Source: Pseudomonadota bacterium (lineage in GTDB: Bacteria; Pseudomonadota; Gammaproteobacteria; Burkholderiales; Burkholderiaceae). From it: a stretch of 45,199 bases of DNA. The notes below the pieces were generated by a model that saw nothing but the letters and a program-made list of their open reading frames with translations, searched no databases and was not told the DNA's origin. Numbering within the stretch: the stretch's first letter is position 1; each line of letters opens with the position of its first letter. The stretch is from NCBI GenBank assembly GCA_021778935.1, contig JAJYBQ010000003.1:1-45199 (forward strand), in the 5' to 3' direction. The position numbers and the translations under genes were made by a program. This document shows positions 19,035-28,548 of this stretch, in pieces.

Positions 19035-20916
19035 CACTTCTTGCATTGAAAATGTCCTTCGGATCGAACACCGGGTCTTCTGTTGGAGATCCATCAAATT
19101 CCACGTTATCGCACCCGCGCGTATTGGAAAACGCGCTGGCGCCGTCTTGTCCCGTTTTATTCCGCCAAGCATCAAATCCGACGATATTCCACGTTCCATA
19201 GGAAAAGCCGCGCTTCCAGTTGCGCAGGAAATATCGATTGTGATCAATCGTCACGCCTTCGATTTTCCTGCCGGATTCCACGATGGACAGCACGGGAATC
19301 CGCATTTTCGGATCATCAAAGAAAAACAATACATCCTTTCCCTTCCCTAGCCCGCAAACCAGATTCCACTCAATTTTTGATCCGCGATCTCCTTTCAATC
19401 CCTCGTGGATATGGAATCCAAAGTCGTTCGAGTCGGAAAATGAATATGACGGCAAGACGATCGTATTGTGGGAGATAGTGGTGTTGACAAGAGCATGCGA
19501 CGCACACGCTCTGCTACCCTCGCAACCGTCATCAACGGCGTTGAACGAGTTGATGACAACATTCCCAGTCACCCTGGAGTCCGCCAAAGCGGCCCCCGGC
19601 CCGGAATTCGATTCATCCGCCAGGGAAATTCCGGGGGCATTGAGCAAGCGAGCACCCTTGGCCCAGTACCCAAGCAGATCACCCTGTACGCTCGCCTTAG
19701 AATGCGAAAAGATGAAGTTATCTTCCGCCACGTCGTTTGGCTGATTGTCGAAGTAGATCTCGGTAGACCAATTGTCGTAAACGATATTCCTGCGTACAAC
19801 GTTCGATCCCGTTTCCACCCCTGATTTCGAGCCGTAATTGAGAATCCCCTCGCCACCGCCATGGTAGACGATGTTTCCCTGGAACAGGCATTGATAACAG
19901 GCGTACGCGCCGAAATGCATCGGCCACCCGCCCCAAACGAATCCGTTGTTTCCTCGCGGCCAGTTCTCCAGTACGTTGTCGTGGACGAGGTTATATAGCG
20001 CGCGATCTCCGACCGTGGCGGTCCGGGGCGAATTAGGGACAAACACGACACCCGCGCGCGTATTGAATTCGATCTGGCACGCAACGACCGTGATGTGTGA
20101 TCCACACCCGCTGATTCCGTCGTAGGTCCCCCCGCGAACCGTCAATCCAGCAAAAGTGAGGTGGTCCGCCATATAGCTGATCGTCGACCGGAACGCGCCG
20201 CGATCGACCCGACCATTCCTCGGCACCACGATGTCGGCATCGTTTGGATTTCCCCCATGCGCCAGCACGGCACCGAAATCGGCATACAACACGCCGCTAT
20301 CGGCAGCGTAATACCATTGTCCGGAGCCGGGCGCCGGGATCGGTACGGCCTGCCTGGGAATTCGTTTCGTCTGCCCGTGGCTCACTTCGCGCAAAGGAAC
20401 ATCGTTGACGACAACGGCGACGGGGGTATATTGCAGACCAACAATCTTCCACACCGTCCCGGACTCGCGGATCCAAGAACCCGTCGGTATTACAGGCGAT
20501 CCGTCCACGATCACTTCCCCATCGCCATAGGATCCGAAGGTGATCGGCTTGCCGTTCGTCCCGGACCTTGCAATCAATGGCGATTCTTTGTACAAGCCTT
20601 TGCGGATCAAAACGGTATCGCCCGCGCGCACCCTTCGCGCGGCGGCACCGATGGTTTTCAGCGGTTCCGACAGGCTGGTTCCGGTGTTTCCATCGTCGCC
20701 GTTCTTGCCGTCGACGTAGTATGTGGTTCCGGTCTTCGATGGCGGAACCGCGATAACCGGACCGGGCCAAAGCCGCCAGTTGGCGGGAAAGCGCACCCCC
20801 TGCCAGACAGGTGGGCCGCCCGGTACATCCTCGGACAAGGCGGGATGGGCCCAAGTACACGCCAGCACCGCGAAAACCGCGAAAGCAAATGACCGGAATC
20901 GAGTTGCGCCGTGCAT
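18991..20916 (-). CDS. secreted right-handed beta-helix protein (polysaccharide lyase/epimerase-like) 1
   Basis: 641 aa, with ATG at 20916 and a GGAGGA ribosome binding site. A signal peptide covers residues 1 to about 29 (FAVFAVLACTWAHPALSE). TYYVDGKNGDDGNTGTS and GDTVLIRKGLYKE are the DUF1565/pectate-lyase-like opening of parallel beta-helix proteins. Many short N-x-V-x-x-N turns follow (for example NVVRRNIVYDNWS), as expected of stacked coils. The block GGWPMHFGAYACYQCLFQG is almost identical in the paralogue at 22331-24343. Such folds occur in pectate, alginate and chondroitin lyases and C5-epimerases, all acting on uronic-acid polymers. No PEP-CTERM tail is present. The catalytic role is inferred. 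Confidence 0.8.
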   Translation of the reverse strand: MHGATRFRSFAFAVFAVLACTWAHPALSEDVPGGPPVWQGVRFPANWRLWPGPVIAVPPSKTGTTYYVDGKNGDDGNTGTSLSEPLKTIGAAARRVRAGDTVLIRKGLYKESPLIARSGTNGKPITFGSYGDGEVIVDGSPVIPTGSWIRESGTVWKIVGLQYTPVAVVVNDVPLREVSHGQTKRIPRQAVPIPAPGSGQWYYAADSGVLYADFGAVLAHGGNPNDADIVVPRNGRVDRGAFRSTISYMADHLTFAGLTVRGGTYDGISGCGSHITVVACQIEFNTRAGVVFVPNSPRTATVGDRALYNLVHDNVLENWPRGNNGFVWGGWPMHFGAYACYQCLFQGNIVYHGGGEGILNYGSKSGVETGSNVVRRNIVYDNWSTEIYFDNQPNDVAEDNFIFSHSKASVQGDLLGYWAKGARLLNAPGISLADESNSGPGAALADSRVTGNVVINSFNAVDDGCEGSRACASHALVNTTISHNTIVLPSYSFSDSNDFGFHIHEGLKGDRGSKIEWNLVCGLGKGKDVLFFFDDPKMRIPVLSIVESGRKIEGVTIDHNRYFLRNWKRGFSYGTWNIVGFDAWRNKTGQDGASAFSNTRGCDNVEFDGSPTEDPVFDPKDIFNARSVRSDVGAQWVWDIH

Positions 20917-20956
20917 GGATCCGTCCTCCAATCTTCCAGAATCAAGCAATCCGCGG

Positions 20957-22117
20957 CTATGCGTCACCGCTCGGAGAATATGCCGGCGTTTCCACCCGAA
21001 CGCCCTCGATCGCATCCGCCGCTGCGTGCAAGGTACGCGCAATGCGCAGCGCCTCATTGAAATGAACGCGCGCGTCGTATGCCGCCCGGACGCGAACTTC
21101 CCGATCGCGCTCCGGGTCCAGAGCAAGTACCGTTCGCAGCACCCGCAGCCAATCCTCGACCGAGCCCTCCCGGACCAAAAATCCGTTCACGCCGTCCTGG
21201 ATATAAAGCCTTGATGCGATCGAATCGGTGGCCACGACGATCCGGCCCAGATACATCGCATTGAGGATCGTCTGATCCGCCGTGCATCGTGTCATGCCCG
21301 GGGAAATCGGCATCGCAAAAATCCGGCACTGCGCCGTCCGATTCAAATACTGCCGGTTATCCCAATCCGAAACGATCGACACGTTCGGATTTCCAGTCGC
21401 CAGTACAAACACCTGCGAACTCACATACGCCCGCGGAATGCCGATTTCGACCCGCACCGGCAACGACCGAACTGCCCGCAGAAACGTGTCATAGTCGCGG
21501 AACGAGTATCCCCCCGTCAAAATGAAGTCCTCCGGCACGTCGGGAACCGCAATATCGTAGCCGGTCAAGGTCGTCGACCAGGGGATCGCCCGCATCCGCT
21601 CTTCCGGAATCGCGAACAATCGCCGATAGATCTCGATTTCCTCCGGCGAATGCGGCTGAACCTGCCGGGTCAGGCGGCGACCCATCCGCAATAGCAGGGT
21701 CTGCACGACGCCCGCCAACCCCGCTGACTTCTGCCAATGCGCATCGACGATGACGTGCGGCGTTCGAATCCACGGCAGGATGCCCGCCAGCGCAAGATAG
21801 AGCAAATCCGCGCGCTCGCCTCCCGCAAGGAGTACGACGTCGTACCGATTGGCACGCCACAACAAGCGCAAGATCAGCGCCGGATCGGGGATTCCAACTC
21901 GACTCGTCAATCTTCCCATGAAGCTGGCACGCGGCGCCACGGTGTCGATGCACCGGCTCCATTCCGCGGACTTCGTGTACGGCAGGGTCGAGAGCGCGCG
22001 ATAGCGCGCAAGGCGTTCGACCGCAGTTCGCAAATAGTCCGCCTGCTCCGACGTCGCAGCGTCAACCTGATTGCGAAAGTCCTCCCCCCCAAAACCGGCA
22101 TTTCTCACGATCATCAT
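20957..22117 (-). CDS. GT4-like glycosyltransferase
   Basis: 386 aa from the ATG at 22117. Upstream in-frame starts (ATG 22201, TTG 22213) are possible, but the intervening codons include rare TTA and AGA and look non-coding. Visible features are VVLLAGGERADLLYLALAG, DAHWQKSAGLAG and the C-terminal donor-domain signature RLYIQDGVNGFLVREGS, as in GT4/GT1 GT-B enzymes. A usual EX7E motif is replaced by QTILNAMYLGRIVVA, so the assignment to GT4 is approximate. It lies 40 bp upstream of, and co-oriented with, beta-helix gene 1, and diverges from beta-helix gene 2. It probably supplies one more sugar of the same polysaccharide. Confidence 0.72.
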   Translation of the reverse strand: MMIVRNAGFGGEDFRNQVDAATSEQADYLRTAVERLARYRALSTLPYTKSAEWSRCIDTVAPRASFMGRLTSRVGIPDPALILRLLWRANRYDVVLLAGGERADLLYLALAGILPWIRTPHVIVDAHWQKSAGLAGVVQTLLLRMGRRLTRQVQPHSPEEIEIYRRLFAIPEERMRAIPWSTTLTGYDIAVPDVPEDFILTGGYSFRDYDTFLRAVRSLPVRVEIGIPRAYVSSQVFVLATGNPNVSIVSDWDNRQYLNRTAQCRIFAMPISPGMTRCTADQTILNAMYLGRIVVATDSIASRLYIQDGVNGFLVREGSVEDWLRVLRTVLALDPERDREVRVRAAYDARVHFNEALRIARTLHAAADAIEGVRVETPAYSPSGDA

Positions 22118-22330
22118 CCGATACGCTAAGGCACCATTTCTCCCAACGACGGCGCGTGGAAACACCGACGATCCGATGGAGAAGAAACAGGGTAATGCCA
22201 TTGGCTGAGTCAAGCTTCTCGAAACGCCGCCGATTCATGTGAGCAAAAGATTCCACAGGTACCTTCGCCGCCGCCCTATTGCAAACGACGCAGGACAGTT
22301 CGAGGTTGCAGCGGAATCAGGAGGTGAATC
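22118..22330. promoter_or_regulatory. divergent intergenic region with a strong ribosome binding site
   Basis: 213 bp between two diverging genes; it should carry promoters for both, but no convincing -35/-10 pair is visible. The only clear signal is AGGAGGTGA at 22319-22327, a near-perfect Shine-Dalgarno sequence three bases before the ATG of the beta-helix lipoprotein. This is much stronger than the sites in the main operon. Confidence 0.5.
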
Positions 22331-24343
22331 ATGCGAGCGAATGGCGGGATCGTACTCGCATTGCTGGTGACGGCAATGCTTTCCGGATGTGGTGGCGGCG
22401 GCGGATCGTCCTCTACCGCATCCCAGACCGTTGCCATGCAGGCCGCGCCGGGATCGTCCAGCACCACCACCACCGCCGCGTCCTCCGGCAGCACCAGCAC
22501 GATCGTCCCCTCCAGTCCGGTCGGAGGCGGTCCGCCGGTCTGGCAGGGGGTCTCGTTCCCGGCGAGCTGGAAGCTGTGGCCCGGGCCGGTCGTTGCCGTC
22601 CCGCCGTCCACGACGGGAAACACGTACTACGTCGACGGCACCAACGGCAACGACAGCAATGCCGGCACCAGTCCAACCGCCGCCCTGCAGACGCTGGCCG
22701 CCGCGATCAGCAAGGTACAGGCCGGCGACACGGTGCTGATCCGTAAGGGCTTGTATCGCGGCGGCATGCCGTGGATCACGAAATCGGGCGGCCCGGGCAA
22801 ACCCATCACCTTTGGATCGTACGGTGACGGTCAGGTGATCCTCGATGGATCCCCCGCTCTTCCAATCAACGCCTGGACCCCGTATTCCGGCACCGTATGG
22901 AAGATCGTCAACCCCGGTTTCACGCCCGTGGCCGTCGTCGTCAATGACGTTCCACTGCACGAGGTCAATTCGGGCCAAACCGCGGCGATTCCCGCCTCCC
23001 CCCAACCCTGGATCCCCGCCCCCGGATCGGGCCTGTGGTACTACGACTCTTCGGCGAACACCCTGTATGCGGACTTCGGCACGGTGCTGGGAAATAGCGG
23101 CAACCCCAACACGGCAGATATCATCGTTCCGCGCAACGGCGCTATTGATAGCGGAACATTCAGTTCCACAATCGGATACCAGGCCAACTATCTCACGTTT
23201 GCCGGACTGACCGTACGCGGTGGCACCTATAGCGGAATTTCCGGGGAAGGCTCCTACATCACGGTTGTCGATTGTCAGCTCGAATTCAACACCCGTGGCG
23301 GGCTGACCTTCGTACCTTACTCAAGCTCGCTCGCAAGCGTCGGCGACCAGGCCTTATACAACCTGGCGCACGACAACGTCCTGGAAAACTGGCCGCGGGG
23401 AAACAACGGGTATTACTCCTGGGGCGGATGGCCCATGCATTTTGGGGCATATGCCTGCTACCAATGCCTGTTCCAGGGCAACATCGTCTACCATGGCGGC
23501 GGCGAAGGGATTCTCAACTATGGATCCAAGACCGGTGTAGCAACGGGATCGAACGTCGTTCGCCAGAACGTCGTGTATGACAACTGGTCGACGGAGATCT
23601 ACTTCGACAACCAGCCCAACGACATCGCGGAAGACAATTTTGTCTTCTCACATCCTGACACCACAGTTCAAGGCGATTTGCTTGCCTACTGGGCGAAAGG
23701 AGCGGCATTACTCAACGCTCCCGGAATTTCCTTGGCCGACGAGTCAAACTCCGGTCCAGGAACCGCACTCGCCAACTCCACCGTGACGAACAACATCGTC
23801 ATCAATTCCGTCAAAGCGATCAATGACGGCTGCGACGGCTCCACGGCCTGTGCCACGCATGCTCTGATCAACACCAAAATTACCAACAACACCATCGTTC
23901 TGCCTCCGGATACCGACGCATACTATGGAAGTCAGTATGGGTTCTATTTCCAATACAATAATGGCGCCAACACTGGCGACTCCGTCGAAAATAATGTGGT
24001 CTTGGGGCACGGCGTGCAGGGCGATACGTTGTTCTGGTACTTCACATGGAACGGCACAAGCGGCCCGACACTGCTTCTGAGCGGCATTACCGCGCAGAAC
24101 AATCAGTACTTTTTGCTGAGCGGAGCCACCGCAGGATTTGAAGATGGCTCAGAGAACCTCGTGACGTTCCCCACCTGGCAAATTCAAAGCGGTCAGGACG
24201 GCAACAGCAGCTTCGCCAACCCGAACCTGGTTGACCCGACGGCGTTCGATGCGTCGCCGGCAACGACCCCGGTGTTTGATCCCAAGGACGCCCTGCCGCC
24301 GGCGGGATCGCCACTTTCCGTCGGGGCACAGTGGGTGTTCTGA
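22331..24343 (+). CDS. beta-helix lipoprotein (polysaccharide lyase/epimerase-like) 2
   Basis: 670 aa. The N-terminus VLALLVTAMLSGC ends in a lipobox with Cys20, followed by a glycine run and a Ser/Thr-rich linker (residues 21-60), so the protein is predicted to be lipid-anchored. From GGPPVWQGVSFPASW onward it follows beta-helix protein 1 almost throughout: TYYVDGTNGNDSNAGTS, GDTVLIRKGLYRGG, GGWPMHFGAYACYQCLFQG and WSTEIYFDNQPND. The C-terminus has no sorting motif. It ends 34 bp from the convergent outer-membrane barrel gene. The paralogues differ mainly in delivery: one soluble and secreted, one lipid-anchored. It is probably an enzyme or binding protein for the exported glycan. Confidence 0.82.
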   Translation: MRANGGIVLALLVTAMLSGCGGGGGSSSTASQTVAMQAAPGSSSTTTTAASSGSTSTIVPSSPVGGGPPVWQGVSFPASWKLWPGPVVAVPPSTTGNTYYVDGTNGNDSNAGTSPTAALQTLAAAISKVQAGDTVLIRKGLYRGGMPWITKSGGPGKPITFGSYGDGQVILDGSPALPINAWTPYSGTVWKIVNPGFTPVAVVVNDVPLHEVNSGQTAAIPASPQPWIPAPGSGLWYYDSSANTLYADFGTVLGNSGNPNTADIIVPRNGAIDSGTFSSTIGYQANYLTFAGLTVRGGTYSGISGEGSYITVVDCQLEFNTRGGLTFVPYSSSLASVGDQALYNLAHDNVLENWPRGNNGYYSWGGWPMHFGAYACYQCLFQGNIVYHGGGEGILNYGSKTGVATGSNVVRQNVVYDNWSTEIYFDNQPNDIAEDNFVFSHPDTTVQGDLLAYWAKGAALLNAPGISLADESNSGPGTALANSTVTNNIVINSVKAINDGCDGSTACATHALINTKITNNTIVLPPDTDAYYGSQYGFYFQYNNGANTGDSVENNVVLGHGVQGDTLFWYFTWNGTSGPTLLLSGITAQNNQYFLLSGATAGFEDGSENLVTFPTWQIQSGQDGNSSFANPNLVDPTAFDASPATTPVFDPKDALPPAGSPLSVGAQWVF

Positions 24344-24377
24344 CCCATCACAGCAAGCTACGCGACCAGGCGTTCCA

Positions 24378-26216
24378 TCAGGGCGGCAACACTGGTGCCG
24401 CCATGGGCGGGACGACACCCGTCCCCTGCTGCCCCGCCGCGGGAGAACTTTGCGGTGCCGACCCAAAGCGATGGCTCAGTGCCACGAACACCGCCTTTTC
24501 GCGTCCGTTCTGTAGCAGCGGCGAGGAAAACACCTGATTGCGTGCGCCGACGGTGAAATCGGTGCGCGCGGAAATCTGGCGAATCATGCGCAAGGTGGTG
24601 GCGCTTTGCGACATCGAAAAACCGGACGCGCTGCCTATCCCCTCCGTCCGGCTCGCGCTCACTGTCAGCGCCAGGGACGTGTAGCGCGAGACGTGCCGAT
24701 TCGCGTCGATCGATGCGCCACGCTGGATGTTGCTGCCCTCGAAGAACGCAGCCGACGACGTCACTGCGGGAAGTGTCGTTCCCGAAAGCGCCTGCGCGCG
24801 CGATTCGAATATGGATACGCTCACCGCGCTGCGGTGCCCGATCCATATCGCGGTAGCCATATTCGATTCCGACAGGTACGCCAACGGCGTAAAGAGCAGC
24901 GCAGGACTGGCCATCGAATTCGGAAGGTTCTCTCCCGCAATGAGCGCCTGTACCGCCTGGGCACGCGCCGCGGCATCCGGATACTGCGTCATCAGCATCG
25001 AATCGAGCAAACCCGCGACGTTGCCGGTCGCCGGCAGGGAAAACAGCTCCTGCGGCATGGTGGTAATGTCGCGGCTTCCCGTGAGGCTCAAGGCGAACCA
25101 GGGGCTGCGGTGCTGCAGCGAGTACCGGTACGAATTGCCGAAGAACCGCTGCTCATCCTCGGCAAAAAAATCGTCGCGAACGGTTGGCCTCCATTCGAAC
25201 TCCGCGCCGCGGATGGAATGCCACGGATCTCCGGGAAGGTAATTCTCGCGCTCCACTCCACCCCGCAGACCAAACAGGATTTGCGGATCGAGCGCGACGA
25301 GCGGAATCAGACGGCCGATCTGTTGGCGGGTCGAGTCTCCGTAAACACTCCCGAAACGATTGTCGAACTGCTCGACCTTGAGCGTAAATCCATAATCCTG
25401 GGGCTCTTTCGATAGTTCCGCGCTGTCGTGGGCAAGATAGGTGTTGGTCAGATAGCCGTAGGGTGCATTGACCGAATGCGTCCACGCGTTGCTGCTGCGC
25501 AGGTCGTACTGCATCGCCGCGGGGAGATCACCGCGGAAGTCCGGACTGATATGGTAGTCGTAGGTCGTGAAAGTATTAAATGTGGACCCGCCCACGCCGC
25601 TCGGCAGATACAGGTAGTTCGGCGACTGCACCGCGGTAACACCGGTATCGAGGTACAGGTGATTGCGAACTGCCTCCAGGGTCCCATCGATCCCGCCACT
25701 GGGCAGAACGCGGTTGGGCTGCGTGTGGTGCAAATAGTCGACGGCATCGAACTGCATGTCGCCGGTCAGATGCAGGCGCGGCGTGACCGACTGCACGGTC
25801 AGGGCCGGAATGATCTGGCTGATCCAGTCTCCCTGCGCCGGACCGCCGAAGCCATAGTTCGCATTGTCGGTATAGGTTTCTTCCCCCGTGATGGCCGGCT
25901 GCACGAACGTACCCGGTTGGCCCGTCATCCGTCCCCACGGATTTCCGATGCCGATCTGCGCAAGCGGAAACTGCACCCCCGGAGCCGATGCCGGATTCAA
26001 CGCGGACGTCACCGTGTTGGGGGATGACGGAAATGCGCTCGCGGCGTTGTATCCATTGTTGTACACGGGGCTGCCGCCGGACGCCACGGCGGCAACTTGC
26101 GCCCAGGCGGGAAATGGCGCGGATCCAACTGATCCTGCAGCAAACGCCACGGCCACCGCGCCCAGCCGGTGTACCGAGGTCCGATCGCGATATCGATCCC
26201 GTTTCATGGCGCGCAT
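24378..26216 (-). CDS. XrtA/PEP-CTERM-type outer-membrane beta-barrel protein (TIGR03016-like)
   Basis: 612 aa. The signal peptide is AVAVAFAAGSVGSAPFPAWAQ. The mature protein is rich in alternating polar/aromatic segments typical of transmembrane beta strands, and ends its barrel with FVALSHRF, as in the PEP-CTERM-associated outer-membrane family. A short Pro/Ala-rich tail follows. This family sits in exosortase A exopolysaccharide loci and is thought to serve in export across the outer membrane. The start at 26216 is 6 bp from the stop of the chain-length gene; a second ATG at 26207 is possible. It is the last gene of the minus-strand export operon. Confidence 0.82.
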   Translation of the reverse strand: MRAMKRDRYRDRTSVHRLGAVAVAFAAGSVGSAPFPAWAQVAAVASGGSPVYNNGYNAASAFPSSPNTVTSALNPASAPGVQFPLAQIGIGNPWGRMTGQPGTFVQPAITGEETYTDNANYGFGGPAQGDWISQIIPALTVQSVTPRLHLTGDMQFDAVDYLHHTQPNRVLPSGGIDGTLEAVRNHLYLDTGVTAVQSPNYLYLPSGVGGSTFNTFTTYDYHISPDFRGDLPAAMQYDLRSSNAWTHSVNAPYGYLTNTYLAHDSAELSKEPQDYGFTLKVEQFDNRFGSVYGDSTRQQIGRLIPLVALDPQILFGLRGGVERENYLPGDPWHSIRGAEFEWRPTVRDDFFAEDEQRFFGNSYRYSLQHRSPWFALSLTGSRDITTMPQELFSLPATGNVAGLLDSMLMTQYPDAAARAQAVQALIAGENLPNSMASPALLFTPLAYLSESNMATAIWIGHRSAVSVSIFESRAQALSGTTLPAVTSSAAFFEGSNIQRGASIDANRHVSRYTSLALTVSASRTEGIGSASGFSMSQSATTLRMIRQISARTDFTVGARNQVFSSPLLQNGREKAVFVALSHRFGSAPQSSPAAGQQGTGVVPPMAAPVLPP

Positions 26217-26222
26217 TGCGAC

Positions 26223-27779
26223 TCAGACCACCGTCGAATGCGCCGCGACCCATGCGATCCAAACGGCATAGGACAAGATCAGGGCACTGGCCGAAACTGC
26301 GAACACGGCATTCCCCCGCCGTTCCCGCCTTTGGGTCGCTTTGGAAATCCGCATCGAAATCGCAGCAAGCATCGGCCGCTCGGTAATGGCACGGAGATCC
26401 GCCGGGTCTTCAATGCGGGGAAACGCCAGCACCAGGACATAGCTCACTGCCAAGCCGACGAGCACGGACAGGAACAGCGCCAGCGGCACCAGCGCCAGGC
26501 GTCCGTGATATACGGGGGTGGATTGCACCCGCGGCGGGTCGATGACGCGGAACACCGCCATCTTGGCATTTGCGTCGACATCCTCGGAAATCGCCGCCTG
26601 CTCCCGGCGGTTCACCAGTGTCTCGTAATTCGCCCGGATCACGGCGTAATCCCGGTTGAGGCGCGCCATTTGGGCCTCGACCTCCGGCGCCTGCTGCGCC
26701 TGGGCACGCACTTGCGCAATTTCGGTGCGCAGGTCCTGCGTGCGCGCCCGCAGGCCCGCAACGCTGGCATCGGCCTCCGCCAACTGCACCGCGAGTTTCT
26801 GCACCAGCGGATTGCCCGCCATCGAGCCGATCGCGATGGTGGCGCCCGATCGATGCTGCCGCGCCAGTACCGTTTGGCGCTCGGCCACGAGCTGCGCGAT
26901 GATGCGCTTCGTTTCGATTACATCCGGATGCTGATCCGTGAATCGGCGTTTCAAGTCGTCGAGTTTCACCCGCAGCGCGTCGATCCGCGCATCCAGGTCG
27001 GCGGTCGGCGAAATCCCCGCTCCCACGGACGTCGACGCCGAGCCAACCCCTTCCACCTGCGCCTTGAGTGCATCGCGCGCCCCTTCGGCGGAATGTAGTT
27101 CAAACTCGGCGTTGTTGAGTTGATCCGACAATTCGGACAGATGCGCGATTTGATCCTTGGCGCCCGCCCCCGCCAAGCCGAAATGGCGCAACTGAAAGTC
27201 CTTGAGGCGGTTTTCGGAGTCTTCCAACTTTCGTTCATATTCGGCAATCTGCTCGTCGATGAACGCCCGTGCCTCTTCACTGTCGCGCCGCTTGCCGCCC
27301 GCGGTGGAACCAATAAACAGGTCCATGAGGCTTTGCACCACGCGCTTGGCACGCTGCGGATCCGTGTCCCGATAGCTGATCAGGAAGACGTCCTGCCCCG
27401 CCGAGTCGAGCTTGATCGTCTTGGTGAGATGATCGATCGTGCTATCCAACTCCCGAGGAGAGAATCCCTGCGGCGGCGCGAGATCCGCCATTCCGATCAG
27501 CTTCTCCATGTTCGGGCGCGTGACGAGCGTGCGCGCGAGCATCGCCACCATCTGATCGACGTTCGGTTCGACCGCGAGACCGGTCAGCAGCGGTTTGAGG
27601 ACCGTTTGCGTGTCGACGAACACCCGCGCGTCCGCCTCCCAGCGGTCCGGAACGAGCAGAATTCCGCCCGCGAACAGGGCAGCCGCAACCCACGCCGCAA
27701 GCAACCCTGGCCAGCGCCGATGCCACATCGCGCGCATCGGCGCCAGAATCGGGCGAAGCACGTCATTCATCGCAGCCAC
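26223..27779 (-). CDS. XrtA-type polysaccharide chain-length determinant (Wzz-like)
   Basis: 518 aa. A first membrane helix (about residues 24-45) is followed by a DRWEADARVFVDTQTVLKPLL segment typical of Wzz proteins, a long periplasmic region with coiled-coil-like heptads (residues 165-380), a proline-rich segment, and a second helix with LFLSVLVGLAVSYVLVLAF. A further hydrophobic stretch ends the protein. It resembles the PEP-CTERM locus chain-length family. The GTG start at 27779 is favoured over the ATG at 27770 because GAGGGG lies at the right distance from the GTG. No kinase domain is attached; the kinase is the separate gene at 28549-29559. Confidence 0.87.
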   Translation of the reverse strand: MAAMNDVLRPILAPMRAMWHRRWPGLLAAWVAAALFAGGILLVPDRWEADARVFVDTQTVLKPLLTGLAVEPNVDQMVAMLARTLVTRPNMEKLIGMADLAPPQGFSPRELDSTIDHLTKTIKLDSAGQDVFLISYRDTDPQRAKRVVQSLMDLFIGSTAGGKRRDSEEARAFIDEQIAEYERKLEDSENRLKDFQLRHFGLAGAGAKDQIAHLSELSDQLNNAEFELHSAEGARDALKAQVEGVGSASTSVGAGISPTADLDARIDALRVKLDDLKRRFTDQHPDVIETKRIIAQLVAERQTVLARQHRSGATIAIGSMAGNPLVQKLAVQLAEADASVAGLRARTQDLRTEIAQVRAQAQQAPEVEAQMARLNRDYAVIRANYETLVNRREQAAISEDVDANAKMAVFRVIDPPRVQSTPVYHGRLALVPLALFLSVLVGLAVSYVLVLAFPRIEDPADLRAITERPMLAAISMRISKATQRRERRGNAVFAVSASALILSYAVWIAWVAAHSTVV

Positions 27780-27792
27780 AATCGGAGTCCCC

Positions 27793-28407
27793 TCAGAACC
27801 AGCTCTGCGGAATGATCAGTACATCGCCCGGCAAGATATCGACATTGGCCGAGATGTCGCCGCGCTTGATGAGGTCACCCAGACGCACGCGGTACGACTT
27901 GTCGTGTTCGGAACCGCGCACCAGCACGGCGTCATTGCCGTCGGCGAAATCGGTAAGTCCGCCCACGGCGATCATGACATCGAGCAAGGTCATTCCCTGA
28001 CGATAGGCAACGGCCTGCGGATGCGCAGCCTCGCCGATCACCCGGATCTGCTGGCTTGCCGGTCCGGAAAAGGAAGTCACGACCACGGTGACGACGGGGT
28101 CGCGGATGTACTTGCTGAGCGCCTTCTCGATCTCGTGCGCGAGCTGCGTCGAGGTACGCCCCACGGCCGGCAGGTCGTTGACCAGCGGGATCGAGATCTT
28201 GCCGTCGGGCCGCACCGGACCGACGAACGACAACTCCGGATTGCGCCAGACGATGACGTTGATCTGGTCTTGCGGACCAATCAGATACTGGTAGTGCGGC
28301 GATGCGGCCGTCGCCGGCGCCGGAGGCAAGGAACTACATGCACCCAGCATCGCCCCGAGCACCCCCAACAACACCCAAACGGAAAACCTGCGTGCGCACT
28401 GAAACAT
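27793..28407 (-). CDS. polysaccharide export lipoprotein (Wza-like, XrtA-type)
   Basis: 204 aa, with a GAGGGGG ribosome binding site. The lipoprotein signal ends at MLGAC with Cys24. YLIGPQDQINVIVWRNPELS opens the polysaccharide export (poly_export) domain, and a SLBB domain follows (RVIGEAAHPQAVAYRQGMTLLDVMIAVGGLT). The C-terminal DILPGDVLIIPQSWF is typical of the PEP-CTERM export subfamily. It probably forms the periplasmic/outer-membrane exit channel together with the barrel protein. It is shorter than Wza and lacks its C-terminal helix. A promoter candidate lies about 100 bp upstream. Confidence 0.9.
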   Translation of the reverse strand: MFQCARRFSVWVLLGVLGAMLGACSSLPPAPATAASPHYQYLIGPQDQINVIVWRNPELSFVGPVRPDGKISIPLVNDLPAVGRTSTQLAHEIEKALSKYIRDPVVTVVVTSFSGPASQQIRVIGEAAHPQAVAYRQGMTLLDVMIAVGGLTDFADGNDAVLVRGSEHDKSYRVRLGDLIKRGDISANVDILPGDVLIIPQSWF

Positions 28408-28504
28408 TATTTCCCCCTCATTGCGGATGGACCACGCCCGCCTCTTTCACCATGACTTGGCGCCTCGTTCACGAAGCAGCGACATTCCAAAAAGCAATCC
28501 CGCG

Positions 28505-28533
28505 TTTATAGCGGATATTCTCCATTTGCCCAA
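28505..28533 (-). promoter_or_regulatory. candidate sigma70 promoter for export/chain-length/barrel genes
   Basis: On the minus strand TTGGGC (28533-28528) and TATAAA (28510-28505) are separated by 17 bp. It lies in the 141-bp gap after the kinase gene and points to the export lipoprotein gene. The -10 is strong and the -35 weak, so the three downstream genes may have their own promoter as well as read-through. Confidence 0.45.
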
Positions 28534-28548
28534 GACAAATTCGACGAT

